A stretch of DNA of 64,000 nt from JABDBL01 sp963845445 (GCA_963845445.1 CAWJSE010000003.1:62001-126000); one strand, 5' to 3'; counted from the stretch's first letter, positions 35,440-45,542 are shown. The notes: a model not told the origin generated them from the sequence alone. Made by a program: numbers and translations.

Positions 35440-38400
35440 TTATCTGTTGTGCAACCAGTGAAAAGACCTTTCTATTGATTGCGAAATCATCTTGGGTTGA
35501 TCGTAGGGTGAGACAATTCGGCAGGTGAATACTTCCGGACCACCAGCTATGCCACCTATAAGAGGCAAAGAGGGTAGTTTGTCCAGCTTATGCATAGTTA
35601 TACCATCGAGCAGTTTCTGCAGAGTAATTTCGCGTGATAATTCACCAAGCCTTCCACCTAACACACTATTTGATACACGAGGCATAACGCCAGCTATGTC
35701 TAGATCCATAGTACGCAAAGCAAGATTCACTTTGCCGGCGGCAGAAAATTTAATATCCTTACCGTCGTATAGAATGTGTCTGATAGTTATGATTTCTTGA
35801 TCCAAGGCAAAAGCCGAATCGACTGAAGTAAATTCACTAGCTTTACTGGGTAACACACTTTGCATAACATTATTCACGTTAAAGCCAAATATTCCTTGAC
35901 GCAACAAATTCACTTGATTTAGTTTGGCGTGCAATTGCGACAAACGGCCGAAAGATCCATGGATAGCATGAACATGTCCAGAACCTACCATATTTTGCTC
36001 AAGCTCCTTTGCAGTATTACCGCTGGTATCAACAGCCAAATTACAATTGAACGAGCCGGCCGCTTTTATTTGTGAATTGGTTATTTGCGGCCACAATTGA
36101 GTCAAGTCGGCATCATTGACATTCATATTTAGATGCATTTTTTTTGTTTTTAAATCAACGAGCGCGTCTGAGGTAAATTGTCCTGAAGCTAGCCGAGCGA
36201 TGAAGTTTTTGAGGTATACTTGAGACAAATCATTTTGCCAGAGCAAATTTCCTGAAGCTTTAGTTAATTGCACCACTCCTAGATTGAACTTGTCTATTTG
36301 CAATATTGCAGGGATATTGTTTCCTTGACTTGGTTGAAATGAAATAGTGCCAACCATATGATCAAGGTAAGAATCGGGTACTGACATATCTATAAACGAA
36401 ATTGTGCCACCCAGTGACGGGGACTTTGCAGAACCTTGAATAGACAGATTTGCTTTTACTTGACCGGTTAATGCACCATTTATGACACCATTAGAAAATA
36501 TCTGTCCGAGGTAACTAGCGGGGATAGCATCAGCCGTTTGGACTTGCAAGTCATAAACGGGATCAAGCTTGTTGCTGCGATAATTGCTTATAGTCCCTTG
36601 CATGTTTATGGCACTGCCGGAAACATCAATATTTAAATTGCGCCAAGTCAATTTTTGATCGTCCAAAGCACAGGAACCGTTAATGATAAGCTTTTTGTTT
36701 GGCTGATTGAAAGTTAGAGCACCGGCGGAAAAAGACAATCCAGCATCAGGATCGGCCAATATAATAAAAGATTGCTGTGAAAGAGCATTGTGGGTATAGG
36801 TCTTTAGTTTTACAAAGATTTGCTTTTTCGCCTGTAGATTAAAACAAGATTTTGTTGAGGGTGAAATACCTATAGACAGAAGATTATTCAAATTCTCCGG
36901 TGCCAATTGAGCAGCAATTTCGCCCCGCCACTGCAATAATTTGTCTTTAGCAGTCTCTGCGCAATTTACTAGACGACCGTGCAAAGCAAAGGCAGTATTG
37001 TCAACAGTGCCGGTTACTTCTTGAAACAAAATGTCAGAATCAGCGAGAATTGCTTTGCCTGTTAGGCTTTTGCAGTATAGCTTCTGAGGTCCCAACTTGA
37101 AACTCAGTCCATCAAATGCAATTGTGCCACTAAGTTTTTGTTTATCGAGATGAGATACATAGTCGATAGAACCAGAAATATTGCCCTTAATATTGGTAAT
37201 CTGATATTTTTTTATTAGCGGCGAAGCGGACAAATGAGCGACCGTCATATAAGTTTGTAGTTCACTTAAATCAGCATTACTTATTTGCACGCTTAATTTT
37301 TCGAATTTACTTTCATTACCCGGGGTTTTCAGCACGATACTAAATAAGCCCTTAGCATTAGAATTAGATAGTCCAACCTTTTCCAGAGAAAAAACTTTAT
37401 TGGCATACAATAATTTGCCACCGGTAGCGTGAATAGATTGTTTTATATTTGGTGCAGTGAATACAAGATCAGCTGGACTAGCAGTGATTGTGAATACAGG
37501 CGCGCTGTTATTACCAGAAACTTTTAAGTCTATATCTGTCAATTTACCGGAAAGGTGCCAATCATCTAGAGCATTGGTATCGAAATGGAATAGTGATAAA
37601 ATTTGACGCAATTCAACGACACTAATATTTTTTGCCTGCAAATCAAAACGCAAAGGATCTTTCTTATTTGTGGACACAGACGCATCTATGTTTACATTGC
37701 CGCTGCCGCAATTAAAATGCAAATTTTTGCAGTTCAGGCTGGTCGAATTTGAGCTGTACAAACCAGACAAATGACGTATGTCTAAGTGAGGTTGTGAGAG
37801 CCTAAGCGCAGCATCATCGAATTTGATTTCACAGCTGACATTATTGCCTTTAGCTTCTCTATTTTCTTTATTTCCTCCAATTACTTTCAGCGACACTTGA
37901 GCCTTGCCGTTTAAATCAATTCTGCAATTAGGCTCAAGTGCCAGAAAAGTTCTAACCTGGCGGGCCAGATCAGCATCAGTATTTATTTTGCTAGATAAAC
38001 TACTCAGCTGTAATTCGTTATTTGAGATAACCAGGTCCTGCCACTGCCCATGAGCATCTAATTGTCCAGAAACTTTCCAGGACATTTCATCATCTTTAAA
38101 AGAACAATCTTTGAGAAGCAAGCCTTGATCCGATTTTCCAATTATTGTGCCTGAAAATTGTGCCTGCTTTGAAAGGTTCAGATGCTTGCAATAATTTCCT
38201 TGGAAAGGATTGATCAACTCACTGCTATTAACAGTCAATTTGTTAACAGATAGCAAAAGAGGTCTGATTCCGTCTATATTTACTTCGTTTGCTTTCACTT
38301 CAACACTATATTGATCCTTCTGTTGCTCGGCACTAAAGCGCAAATCTAAAAAGAGTTTGCCATTTAAATTACTGAAAAGACTTTTAGCGTCAAAGTTTTT

Positions 38401-39639
38401 ATCACCAGGAATATTGCTATATATAAATCCTAGTAAAGGGCTAAGCTTCTTCAAGTCGCCGAAAAGACCAATAACAGACCATTGATTAGTGTTTTGCTTT
38501 TTATCTGGGCCGATAGTGCTTGCGCCAGCCATATTGAAGATCAATTTATAGTCTGGAATGCGTATTACGCATTTGTTCCAAGCAAAGGAATCGGGCTTGA
38601 GTTCTAATCGTGTACTTAGCGAAGTTTCAGGTAGCCGCATAATGGCTTCGGCTTGTGGACAAATAACAACTTCATCTGCTTTCACTTGTACGTCGGCAAG
38701 AATGCTTTTGCTTGGCACCCCTTCAGCAATAGCGTGAAAATCGAACTGTCCCGAATTGGGCATAAAGATTGGATTACGATTAGCCGAAGTGTAAAAGCTT
38801 GGAATTGCGGTAGTCAATTTTGAAATAAAACCAGAATAAGCTAGATTTTTGTTATCAACGGTGGCTAGAGAAGCAATAGTTTGCCAATTCTGAACAGTAA
38901 ATCTTTTAGCACTTAGTTCGGCATGACATTTTTTTTCCCACCATGGCTTGTCGTCATTGCCCCATGCTTTGCCAGCTAAATTTAGACTGGCTTTGTCTTT
39001 TCCAGCAGATAAACTGAAAGCAACATTCATTTGTGCTGGTGAAAAATGGCCAGCACGCTCCAGTTTAATTTGTACATCATTCAATTCTGTATCTGGGAAA
39101 GATTGCTGATTTACAGCTTGTCTATCCACAACAAAAATATGACCACTTTTAATTTCAATAAAATCAATATCTGGCGATGCCACAAGCATATCATCAAAGT
39201 TCCAACTCTTTGGGCCGCTGTGGACGGCCATAAACAGTGGCTTTTGCATGTTGACATATTGAATCTTGCCTACACCAATTAGTAATGGCCAAAATGAAAA
39301 ACCAATTTCACAATTGCCAGTCATTAAAAACGGTTCGCCTGACCGTTCAGCTACCAGTAGCCTGGAAGTATTAACTGAAAATCCATGCAAACCAAAATTC
39401 CAAGAAAGGCGGCCAAGCTTAACATTGCGATGAATAGATTGAGCAATCACTTGCTCCACACTTGGTCTCATCCAATTGATATCCACTAAGGCCGCAATTA
39501 TAAATATGATCAAGCTAAAACCTAGCCAAGCTATAAGAAAAGACGCTCTTATGAGAAAAAGCTTTAGTCTGACCTTGCCTGCGCTATCTGAACTGCTGAG
39601 GCTCAAGTCCTTATCGTTAATTGCTTTTGTGGCTACCAA
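35440..39639 (-). CDS. AsmA-like envelope protein (AsmA/TamB/YhdP superfamily)
   Basis: The 1399-aa product has one N-terminal membrane anchor (ASFLIAWLGFSLIIFIIAAL). The AsmA-type start follows (VEQVIAQSIHRNVKLGRLSW, then GFSVNTSRLLVAE). Over a thousand residues of repetitive beta strands come next, then the AsmA C-terminal region (GSGHVHAIHGSFGRLSQLHA, then AGKVNLALRTMDLDIAGVMP). Family members form long beta grooves that bridge inner and outer membranes and are linked to phospholipid transport, so a diderm envelope is likely. The start is TTG at 39639 with only a weak ribosome binding site. It lies 61 bases downstream of the response regulator gene and may share its transcript. Confidence 0.78.
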   Translation of the reverse strand: MVATKAINDKDLSLSSSDSAGKVRLKLFLIRASFLIAWLGFSLIIFIIAALVDINWMRPSVEQVIAQSIHRNVKLGRLSWNFGLHGFSVNTSRLLVAERSGEPFLMTGNCEIGFSFWPLLIGVGKIQYVNMQKPLFMAVHSGPKSWNFDDMLVASPDIDFIEIKSGHIFVVDRQAVNQQSFPDTELNDVQIKLERAGHFSPAQMNVAFSLSAGKDKASLNLAGKAWGNDDKPWWEKKCHAELSAKRFTVQNWQTIASLATVDNKNLAYSGFISKLTTAIPSFYTSANRNPIFMPNSGQFDFHAIAEGVPSKSILADVQVKADEVVICPQAEAIMRLPETSLSTRLELKPDSFAWNKCVIRIPDYKLIFNMAGASTIGPDKKQNTNQWSVIGLFGDLKKLSPLLGFIYSNIPGDKNFDAKSLFSNLNGKLFLDLRFSAEQQKDQYSVEVKANEVNIDGIRPLLLSVNKLTVNSSELINPFQGNYCKHLNLSKQAQFSGTIIGKSDQGLLLKDCSFKDDEMSWKVSGQLDAHGQWQDLVISNNELQLSSLSSKINTDADLARQVRTFLALEPNCRIDLNGKAQVSLKVIGGNKENREAKGNNVSCEIKFDDAALRLSQPHLDIRHLSGLYSSNSTSLNCKNLHFNCGSGNVNIDASVSTNKKDPLRFDLQAKNISVVELRQILSLFHFDTNALDDWHLSGKLTDIDLKVSGNNSAPVFTITASPADLVFTAPNIKQSIHATGGKLLYANKVFSLEKVGLSNSNAKGLFSIVLKTPGNESKFEKLSVQISNADLSELQTYMTVAHLSASPLIKKYQITNIKGNISGSIDYVSHLDKQKLSGTIAFDGLSFKLGPQKLYCKSLTGKAILADSDILFQEVTGTVDNTAFALHGRLVNCAETAKDKLLQWRGEIAAQLAPENLNNLLSIGISPSTKSCFNLQAKKQIFVKLKTYTHNALSQQSFIILADPDAGLSFSAGALTFNQPNKKLIINGSCALDDQKLTWRNLNIDVSGSAINMQGTISNYRSNKLDPVYDLQVQTADAIPASYLGQIFSNGVINGALTGQVKANLSIQGSAKSPSLGGTISFIDMSVPDSYLDHMVGTISFQPSQGNNIPAILQIDKFNLGVVQLTKASGNLLWQNDLSQVYLKNFIARLASGQFTSDALVDLKTKKMHLNMNVNDADLTQLWPQITNSQIKAAGSFNCNLAVDTSGNTAKELEQNMVGSGHVHAIHGSFGRLSQLHAKLNQVNLLRQGIFGFNVNNVMQSVLPSKASEFTSVDSAFALDQEIITIRHILYDGKDIKFSAAGKVNLALRTMDLDIAGVMPRVSNSVLGGRLGELSREITLQKLLDGITMHKLDKLPSLPLIGGIAGGPEVFTCRIVSPYDQPKMISQSIERSFHWLHNR

Positions 39640-39700
39640 GGAGAACCCTGTCTTAATTATTCAAGCAGTATCATTTTACGCGCTCCGCTATAAGTTTAGC

Positions 39701-40969
39701 TTACGATGCAAGATGATTTTCATATGCGTAACGAACCAGAGCAGCACGGCTGCCTAAGCTGAGTTTTTTTCTCAGGCGTGACACATGAACCTCAGTAGTG
39801 CCCTCTGTTATATGTAAGTTCTCAGCAATCTCTCTATTCGATAAACCCTCTGCTACTTTTTGTAATACTTCTATTTCGCGGGTACTGAGTTTAACACGCA
39901 CTCTTTCTTGGCTCTCTTGTTTTTCTGTCAGGCGGCGGGTTGAATTAACTACGCTATTTAATTGCGTGCAAAGTTCGGTCAGCTTATCAATACTCCGGCT
40001 TTGTGTATCCAAGATTTGATAAATTTTTGCTTGGCTGATAGCAATTGCTAATTGATTAGCTATGCGCGTCAACAAATTAATTTGGGCGGGCGTCCAAACT
40101 CGCATCTCATAGCAATCGTCCAAATGCAAAAAACCCATTAATCTACCCCGATATAGTAACGGCACCATAAGCATGGATTTAATACGGTAATTAGTTAAGT
40201 CGGCTTTTACGTCACAAGCGAATGGGAAACTATCCTCTGCATTAACCACCAAGGGACGTCTTTCATCTACAGAAAGCAAAAGGTCATGATAGCGCGCAAA
40301 AATCGTGCTTTTCTCCGGTACTAGACTTAAAGCGGAGGTAGTAACCTGGCGCATAACTTTTACCTTTTCCAAGTCATCGGAAATAAGGCAAATGGCAGTC
40401 CTAGACGACTTGAACTCAAGAGCAATACTCTCTGCTGCTTTGTCGATAATGTCATCTAGGTCTAATGAACCATGGATGGCAATAATAAGACGATTTAACA
40501 AGGCTTCGTCTTTGGATGATTGCTCCACCCTTTGATAAGCCTCTCTTACATTCTCCAGCAACATTGCTCTTTGTATATTTGTAACTAAAGCCCGGGGGAG
40601 AAACGTCTGATAAGATCCAATTTTGGGCAAGAAATCTGATGCGCCTGCCACTATTACTTTAAAAGCGAGCTCAGTACTATCATTGGCGGTCATAACTATT
40701 AAAGGGCAGCGAGGTTTTAATTGATTGCAATCCTTCACCCATTGCTCCCCGTCCATATCAGGAATCTCGAAATCCATTACGACCAAATCGTATTGCTTTT
40801 CTCTTAATGTTTCTAAAGCCTCACGCCCATTTCTTATCACTTCAACCGCAAAAAGCGGCGTCTGTGACTTTATAGCGTCACAGCAAAGCTTAATTTCATC
40901 TTCCTTATTGGCCAGGAACAATACTAGTCGTTTTTCTGGCGACCAGGATTGCTGGTTTTTATCAGCCAT
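39701..40969 (-). CDS. response regulator with GAF and LuxR-type HTH domains
   Basis: The 422-aa product has a receiver domain at residues 15-130 with phospho-acceptor Asp66 (LVVMDFEIPDMDG). A GAF domain follows at about 155-310 (SIALEFKSSRTAICLISDDL, then MLMVPLLYRGRLMGFLHLDD), then a short coiled coil and a NarL/LuxR HTH at the end (STREIEVLQKVAEGLSNREI, then TTEVHVSRLRKKLSLGSR). Such proteins couple phosphorylation and a GAF ligand to promoter binding. No histidine kinase is adjacent. Confidence 0.9.
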   Translation of the reverse strand: MADKNQQSWSPEKRLVLFLANKEDEIKLCCDAIKSQTPLFAVEVIRNGREALETLREKQYDLVVMDFEIPDMDGEQWVKDCNQLKPRCPLIVMTANDSTELAFKVIVAGASDFLPKIGSYQTFLPRALVTNIQRAMLLENVREAYQRVEQSSKDEALLNRLIIAIHGSLDLDDIIDKAAESIALEFKSSRTAICLISDDLEKVKVMRQVTTSALSLVPEKSTIFARYHDLLLSVDERRPLVVNAEDSFPFACDVKADLTNYRIKSMLMVPLLYRGRLMGFLHLDDCYEMRVWTPAQINLLTRIANQLAIAISQAKIYQILDTQSRSIDKLTELCTQLNSVVNSTRRLTEKQESQERVRVKLSTREIEVLQKVAEGLSNREIAENLHITEGTTEVHVSRLRKKLSLGSRAALVRYAYENHLAS

Positions 40970-41094
40970 TGTTTTCTGCGTTACCTATACCGCTCTAACT
41001 ACTAGCTTATACATGAACAAGATTTAGCTAATATAAACCTCACTTGGCAATATAAGAAAGACCGTAAATATTTATTGTTTTCCTACGCTATAAG

Positions 41095-41276
41095 ATAGTG
41101 ACAAACGCACATAAAGAAAGTGTAACCCTGCAGAAACAAGAAGGATACCCGAGTAATACCCCGCCAAAAATAGTTATGACCAGGACTAACCCCCTACCCC
41201 GCTCTAGCTCTGGTCATAATAAGCAAAGGTATCCGAAAATCGCACGAAGCAGCCAATGCCCTGGCTGCTTCTCTTT
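41095..41276 (+). ncRNA. candidate structured small RNA ending in a terminator
   Basis: This 383-base gap has no convincing gene. It contains a 10-bp perfect inverted repeat (TTATGACCAG 41174-41183 with CTGGTCATAA 41210-41219) around a C-rich loop. An outer GGATACC (41143-41149)/GGTATCC (about 41227-41233) pair encloses it, and a strong terminator hairpin follows. A TATAAG box at 41089-41094 could be a -10 element. No Rfam family recognised. Confidence 0.4.
41246..41276 (+). terminator. rho-independent terminator
   Basis: Perfect 10-bp stem GAAGCAGCCA/TGGCTGCTTC with a 6-base loop, followed by TCTTTT. It ends the candidate small RNA and faces the convergent gene at 41353-41631. Confidence 0.75.
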
Positions 41277-41352
41277 TAGCAATATTTAGATTTAACTAAA
41301 GAGGTCTTAATAATGTTTATATAGGCTAGCCTAACAAATAGCTTTATAAGCT

Positions 41353-41631
41353 TTAAGATCCTAATCCGGTGATAGTAATTGGTTGTCTACTTCGTTGGAT
41401 ATAGACATTCGTTAATTGTGAGTGCTTTATATCAGGGGTATTTTTAATTTCTGCCCAATAAGGCAATGATTGAGGATTAAATTCAAGTTTTTCAACTAAT
41501 GCCCCTTCGGCATCATAAAAAACACCATGCACTTCATATTCGTCCGAACCAAATTGGCTAATTTTGGGTCCTCGAAAATAGCCCAACATACTGCCATTCT
41601 TTTTATATACATTTACTGTTGTTTCAGACAT
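41353..41631 (-). CDS. small protein of unknown function
   Basis: No family recognised. I start it at the ATG 41631 because GGGAGC lies 7 bases upstream; the frame is open to 41664. The 92-aa product is soluble and mostly beta (VNVYKKNGSMLGYFRGPKIS, then YEVHGVFYDAEGALVEKLEF). It has no cysteines and no signal peptide. It stands alone. Confidence 0.55.
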   Translation of the reverse strand: MSETTVNVYKKNGSMLGYFRGPKISQFGSDEYEVHGVFYDAEGALVEKLEFNPQSLPYWAEIKNTPDIKHSQLTNVYIQRSRQPITITGLGS

Positions 41632-41916
41632 TAATAAGCTCCCAAATTGTTGGACGCATGACAATTGCTAATTGTCGTTTTGCTAATTGTCTCAGGATAG
41701 CTTTATCCTTGGTTAGGATTTTAAATAAATAAACAGGTCTGGCTAGAACTTTAGAAAGGCTATATATCAAACCATATACTGTGTAAAGAAACATAAGTTA
41801 AGCACGCTTTGAATGTCGATCACTTTGTTAAGGCGTGTTTTATTTAGTGAGTATCTGATAGATTATTTACTAGTTACTAATCGGGACTTTAAAGAGAGCC
41901 GTAAGGAGTTTGCCAA

Positions 41917-42141
41917 ATGTCATATACCATCGTCGCTGACCTTTGTGAAGGAGTGGGTGATTGTATACCAGTTTGCCCTGTTGAGTGTATTCACTGGGCA
42001 GAAGGTAAGACAAACACAAAGAATACTAAATATACTTATATAGATGATGCTACCTGCATAGATTGCGGTGCTTGTCTTTCAGTCTGTCCTATTGAAGGGG
42101 CCATTCTTGATGAATGGAAACCCGAATTGCAGAAACCTTAG
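41917..42141 (+). CDS. fdxA: 7Fe/8Fe-type bacterial ferredoxin
   Basis: The 74-aa product has two Fe-S cluster motifs. The first is C-E-G-V-G-D-C-I-P-V-C-P-V-E-C, with extra spacing typical of ferredoxins that hold a [3Fe-4S] or atypical [4Fe-4S] cluster. The second is a standard C-I-D-C-G-A-C-L-S-V-C-P. It is a soluble electron carrier. AAGGAG lies 8 bases before the ATG and a terminator follows, so it is monocistronic. The gene symbol is by type and not certain. Confidence 0.85.
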   Translation: MSYTIVADLCEGVGDCIPVCPVECIHWAEGKTNTKNTKYTYIDDATCIDCGACLSVCPIEGAILDEWKPELQKP

Positions 42142-42183
42142 AAGCGAACCTGCAATATTAGCCAAAATCCAAAAATCCTTTTT

Positions 42184-42211
42184 AAAGGTGTCCTTGGGGA
42201 CACCTTTTTTG
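42184..42211 (+). terminator. rho-independent terminator after the ferredoxin gene
   Basis: Perfect 10-bp stem AAAGGTGTCC/GGACACCTTT with a TTGG tetraloop and a run of six T. Confidence 0.9.
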
Positions 42212-42323
42212 TTAAATGTTGAGAATAGCCTGTGGGCTCATCTTTCGCCCTGCTAATGGATATCTTTCTATGATATGATCCTTGAGAAATTCAGTTGAAG
42301 AAATATTAGGAAATTGTAAGATA

Positions 42324-42593
42324 ATGGTTTTGCTTTTAGAGAAGAAACAAGAAATAGTAGTTGCCCAGCAATTACACAACAAAGACACTGGTTCGCCAGA
42401 AGTGCAGATTGCCATATTGACAGAGAGAATCAGTCAACTCACTGAGCATTTGCGCACCCACAAAAAGGATTTTCACAGTCGCCGTGGACTATTAATGATG
42501 GTTGGTAAAAGACGTCGACTGCTTAAATATTTATCAAGCGAGAGCCATGAGCGCTATCGCAACTTAATCAGCAAATTAGGACTACGCCGTTAA
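42324..42593 (+). CDS. rpsO: 30S ribosomal protein S15
   Basis: From the ATG at 42324 the product is 89 aa, exactly the usual S15 length, with NKDTGSPEVQIAILTERISQ, then KKDFHSRRGLLMMVGKRRRL and RYRNLISKLGLRR. An upstream ATG at 42282 adds 14 residues unlike S15 and is rejected. S15 nucleates assembly of the 30S platform. It is followed by a terminator and then pnp, the widespread rpsO-pnp order. Confidence 0.95.
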   Translation: MVLLLEKKQEIVVAQQLHNKDTGSPEVQIAILTERISQLTEHLRTHKKDFHSRRGLLMMVGKRRRLLKYLSSESHERYRNLISKLGLRR

Positions 42594-42621
42594 TAGCAGC
42601 GTAGGCGATAGTGCGGACTGA

Positions 42622-42656
42622 CAAAGGCTTATCAGGTGCCTTTGTTCTTTTGGCTT
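42622..42656 (+). terminator. terminator between rpsO and pnp
   Basis: Stem CAAAGGC (42622-42628) with GCCTTTG (42638-42644), 9-base loop, then TTCTTTTGGCTTTT. A hairpin here may partly separate rpsO from pnp expression. Confidence 0.6.
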
Positions 42657-42695
42657 TTATACCTGAACAGTTATTGAAAAAATTCGAGGAATAAA

Positions 42696-44843
42696 ATGGT
42701 GCCAGTCATGACAGAGAGTACATTTAAAATTCATGAAATAGATTGCCAGATTGAGGGCAAAACAATCCACATTAAGACTGGCCGTTTAGCCAGGCAAGCT
42801 GATGGAGCTTGTGAAATCTCATGTGGCGACACAAAAGTATTAGTTACATGCGTAGGCAGTAAGCAAGTACGCGAAGGCATCGACTTTTTACCGCTCACTG
42901 TCGACTACGAAGAGAAACTTTATTCGGTCGGACGGGTGCCTGGTAGTTTTGGCCGCCGTGAAGGTAAGGCACCTGATAAAGCTATTTTGATTAGCCGTTT
43001 AATAGATCGTCCAATTAGACCCTTATTTGCTAAAGGTTATTGCAACGATGTGCAAATAATGGCCATTACTTTGAGCGCGGAGGATGAAAATCCAACCGAT
43101 ACCTTGAGTATGCTTGGTGCTTCTGTGGCCATCGGCTTAGCAGGTTTGCCTTTTAGTGGACCTTTAGGTGCTGTGCGCGTAGCGCGAGTGGATGGACATT
43201 TTGTCGCCAATCCCAGTCATCAGGTCATGAGCGAATCAGACATAGACATTGTGGTAGCTGGAACAGAGTCTTCAATAATGATGGTTGAAGCTGGCTGCAC
43301 AATGGTAAGTGAGAAGGACATATTAGCTGCAATTGATTTTGCCCATGAGCAAATCAAAAAGCAGGTAGCAGTTCAAAAAGACTTGTTTAAACAAGTTGGT
43401 GTAACCGAAAGAGCATGGCAAGCACCGCCAACAAATAAAGCTCTGCAAACTTTAATTGAAAAAACAGCTAGCGACAAGCTCAAGGCATCCATGAATAGTG
43501 TCACTGAGAAAGCTGTACGCAACGATCTTATTAGTGAGGCCAAACAAGCTGTAGTTGATGCTATTGCTGCACTGGCAGAAGACGATGCCCTCAAGCAAGT
43601 AAAGGACCAAGAAATAGCATATTACTTAGAAGAATACGAAGCTGAGCTTATGCGTGCCCAAGTTTTAGATAAAGGTGTAAGAGCAGATGGCAGACGCTGT
43701 GACGAAGTAAGACCTATAACAATAGATACACATTTGTTGCCCCGTGCACACGGTAGTGGTCTTTTTACTCGTGGAACTACACAAGCTCTTTCAGTAGCCA
43801 CGCTGGGCGTGGGTGAAGATGCTCAGCGCTTGGATTCTATTGATCCTCAGAAAGAAAAGCGTTATATGCATCACTATAATTTTCCCGGCTTCTCCGTTGG
43901 TGAAGTAAAACCTAATCGCGGTCCGGGTAGACGCGAAATAGGACACGGAGCTCTAGCCGAACGCGCAATAACGCCAGTATTGCCCAGTCATGAGAAATTT
44001 CCGTACACAATACGCGTGGTTTCAGAAATACTGGAGTCCAATGGTTCAACCAGTATGGCTTCTACTTGTGGATCCAGTTTAGCCCTCATGGACGCTGGCG
44101 TCCCTCTTTTGGAAACCGTAGGCGGCATTGCCATGGGACTAATTCTAGAAGGCGATCGTTTTGCTATTTTGTCTGACATTCAAGGACTGGAAGACTTCTT
44201 AGGCGATATGGATTTTAAAGTGGCCGGTACCAAAGAAGGCATTACCGCTCTGCAGATGGATATCAAAATTGAAGGTATCTCCGCTGCAATCATGAAAGTG
44301 GCACTCGAACAAGCCAAACGCGGACGCATCCATATAATAGAAAAGATGGAAGCAGTTCTACCAGCGGCTAGACCTGAGCTTTCTACTTGGGCACCCAGGA
44401 TAATTACAATCCATATTAAACCTGAAGACATTGGCACAGTTATTGGACCTGGTGGAAAAATGATCCGCCGCATTATCGAAGAAACCGACGCCACTATAGA
44501 TATTGAAGATGACGGCACAGTCTTGATTGCCAGTGTAGGCACGGGTGGAGAAGCTGCTCGCGACCAAATTTTGCGATTAGTAAAAAAAATTGAAGTCGGT
44601 GAAATATATAAAGGCAAAGTAACGCGCATCATTCCGGTGGGCGCATTCGTAGAGTTATTGCCCGGCAAAGAAGGCATGGTTCATATCTCACAACTCGACA
44701 ATAAGCGAGTAGAGAAGGTGGAAGACATGGTTTCAGTGGGACAAGAAGTAATTGTGAAAGTGCGGGAGATCGACGATCGCCACCGTGTAAATCTGACCAT
44801 GAAAGGTGTTAGCAGCGAAGAAAGAGAAGAATTTGAGCGCTAA
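42696..44843 (+). CDS. pnp: polyribonucleotide nucleotidyltransferase (PNPase)
   Basis: The 715-aa product has the complete PNPase layout. The first RNase PH domain has GSFGRREGKAPDKAILISRL. An all-helical linker follows, then the second RNase PH domain with RAHGSGLFTRGTTQALSVAT and LMDAGVP. The KH domain carries the GxxG loop (IGPGGKMIRRIIEETDA), and the C-terminal S1 domain has GEIYKGKVTRIIPVGAFVEL. It degrades RNA 3' to 5' phosphorolytically and is a core degradosome enzyme. GAGGA precedes the ATG. The end overlaps the next frame slightly. Confidence 0.97.
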   Translation: MVPVMTESTFKIHEIDCQIEGKTIHIKTGRLARQADGACEISCGDTKVLVTCVGSKQVREGIDFLPLTVDYEEKLYSVGRVPGSFGRREGKAPDKAILISRLIDRPIRPLFAKGYCNDVQIMAITLSAEDENPTDTLSMLGASVAIGLAGLPFSGPLGAVRVARVDGHFVANPSHQVMSESDIDIVVAGTESSIMMVEAGCTMVSEKDILAAIDFAHEQIKKQVAVQKDLFKQVGVTERAWQAPPTNKALQTLIEKTASDKLKASMNSVTEKAVRNDLISEAKQAVVDAIAALAEDDALKQVKDQEIAYYLEEYEAELMRAQVLDKGVRADGRRCDEVRPITIDTHLLPRAHGSGLFTRGTTQALSVATLGVGEDAQRLDSIDPQKEKRYMHHYNFPGFSVGEVKPNRGPGRREIGHGALAERAITPVLPSHEKFPYTIRVVSEILESNGSTSMASTCGSSLALMDAGVPLLETVGGIAMGLILEGDRFAILSDIQGLEDFLGDMDFKVAGTKEGITALQMDIKIEGISAAIMKVALEQAKRGRIHIIEKMEAVLPAARPELSTWAPRIITIHIKPEDIGTVIGPGGKMIRRIIEETDATIDIEDDGTVLIASVGTGGEAARDQILRLVKKIEVGEIYKGKVTRIIPVGAFVELLPGKEGMVHISQLDNKRVEKVEDMVSVGQEVIVKVREIDDRHRVNLTMKGVSSEEREEFER

Positions 44844-45483
44844 GGTAAAAAATAACAAACACGTTTCAAACGAAGTATTTATTCATTTATCAATTGGCCT
44901 TTTGCTTTTCTTTGCCGGCAGTTTCGATCTAGTACAAGCCCGAGTAAGAAGCCAATCAAAATCTAGGCGCCACTCTCACGTAGTCAAAAAGCATCATCCT
45001 ACCCAGGAAGAAGAATTGGCCGCCAAAGAAGCGGCTGCTCGTGAGGCGGCGGAAGCAAGATTAATAGAAGGCAAAAACGTTATTCTGGCTCGCGCCTACA
45101 AACTTTACGATAGTGGCACCAGCGAAAGTATGCAAGGTAATTACAAGTATGCCATTCTGCAATTGAAACTAGCTGATGAATTGTTGAGTGAGCACGGACA
45201 AACAAATTCTTCTCTGTTTATGGTTACTTTGACGGCGCTAGCCTCTGCTGCACAGTCAGCCAAAGAATATTCTTTGGCCAGAGCAAGCTATGAAAGAATA
45301 CTTTCGGCACGCCCCCAAGATCCACAGATTTTGTTGGCCTCCGCCAAAATGGAAGCTTCACAAAGTAATTTCACTGTGGCACAAAATTATGTAAACAGAC
45401 TGCTAGAGGTGAATCCTAACAATGCTGAAGGAAAAGTATTGGCCGATTTTATCGCAAATAAGTTAAATCCTGCAAAGAGATAA
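44806..45483 (+). CDS. secreted TPR protein
   Basis: The frame opens at GTG 44806 inside the pnp end; TTG 44833 (AAGAGAAGAA just upstream) is the more likely start, giving 216 aa. A signal peptide (FIHLSIGLLLFFAGSFDLVQ, A) is followed by a basic stretch (SKSRRHSHVVKKHH), an Ala/Glu helix and two to three TPR units (YKYAILQLKLADELLS, then YSLARASYERILSARPQDPQ). Overlap with pnp suggests translational coupling, although a functional link is not obvious. Probably a periplasmic scaffold. Confidence 0.65.
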   Translation: MLAAKKEKNLSAKVKNNKHVSNEVFIHLSIGLLLFFAGSFDLVQARVRSQSKSRRHSHVVKKHHPTQEEELAAKEAAAREAAEARLIEGKNVILARAYKLYDSGTSESMQGNYKYAILQLKLADELLSEHGQTNSSLFMVTLTALASAAQSAKEYSLARASYERILSARPQDPQILLASAKMEASQSNFTVAQNYVNRLLEVNPNNAEGKVLADFIANKLNPAKR

Positions 45484-45542
45484 CTGATAGCTTTTTGAAA
45501 ATTAAACTTTTAGCCAGAGTCTGTATAAACGGATTAAAAAGT

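Noticed and set aside
41246..41271. GAAGCAGCCA motif resembling the conserved SRP RNA tip
   Set aside because: The preceding CAGGTCCGGAAG part is missing and the motif is simply one arm of a terminator stem.
41098..41289. 63-codon plus-strand frame in the gap before the small gene
   Set aside because: No ribosome binding site, it runs through the terminator hairpin, and the residue mix is unlike protein.
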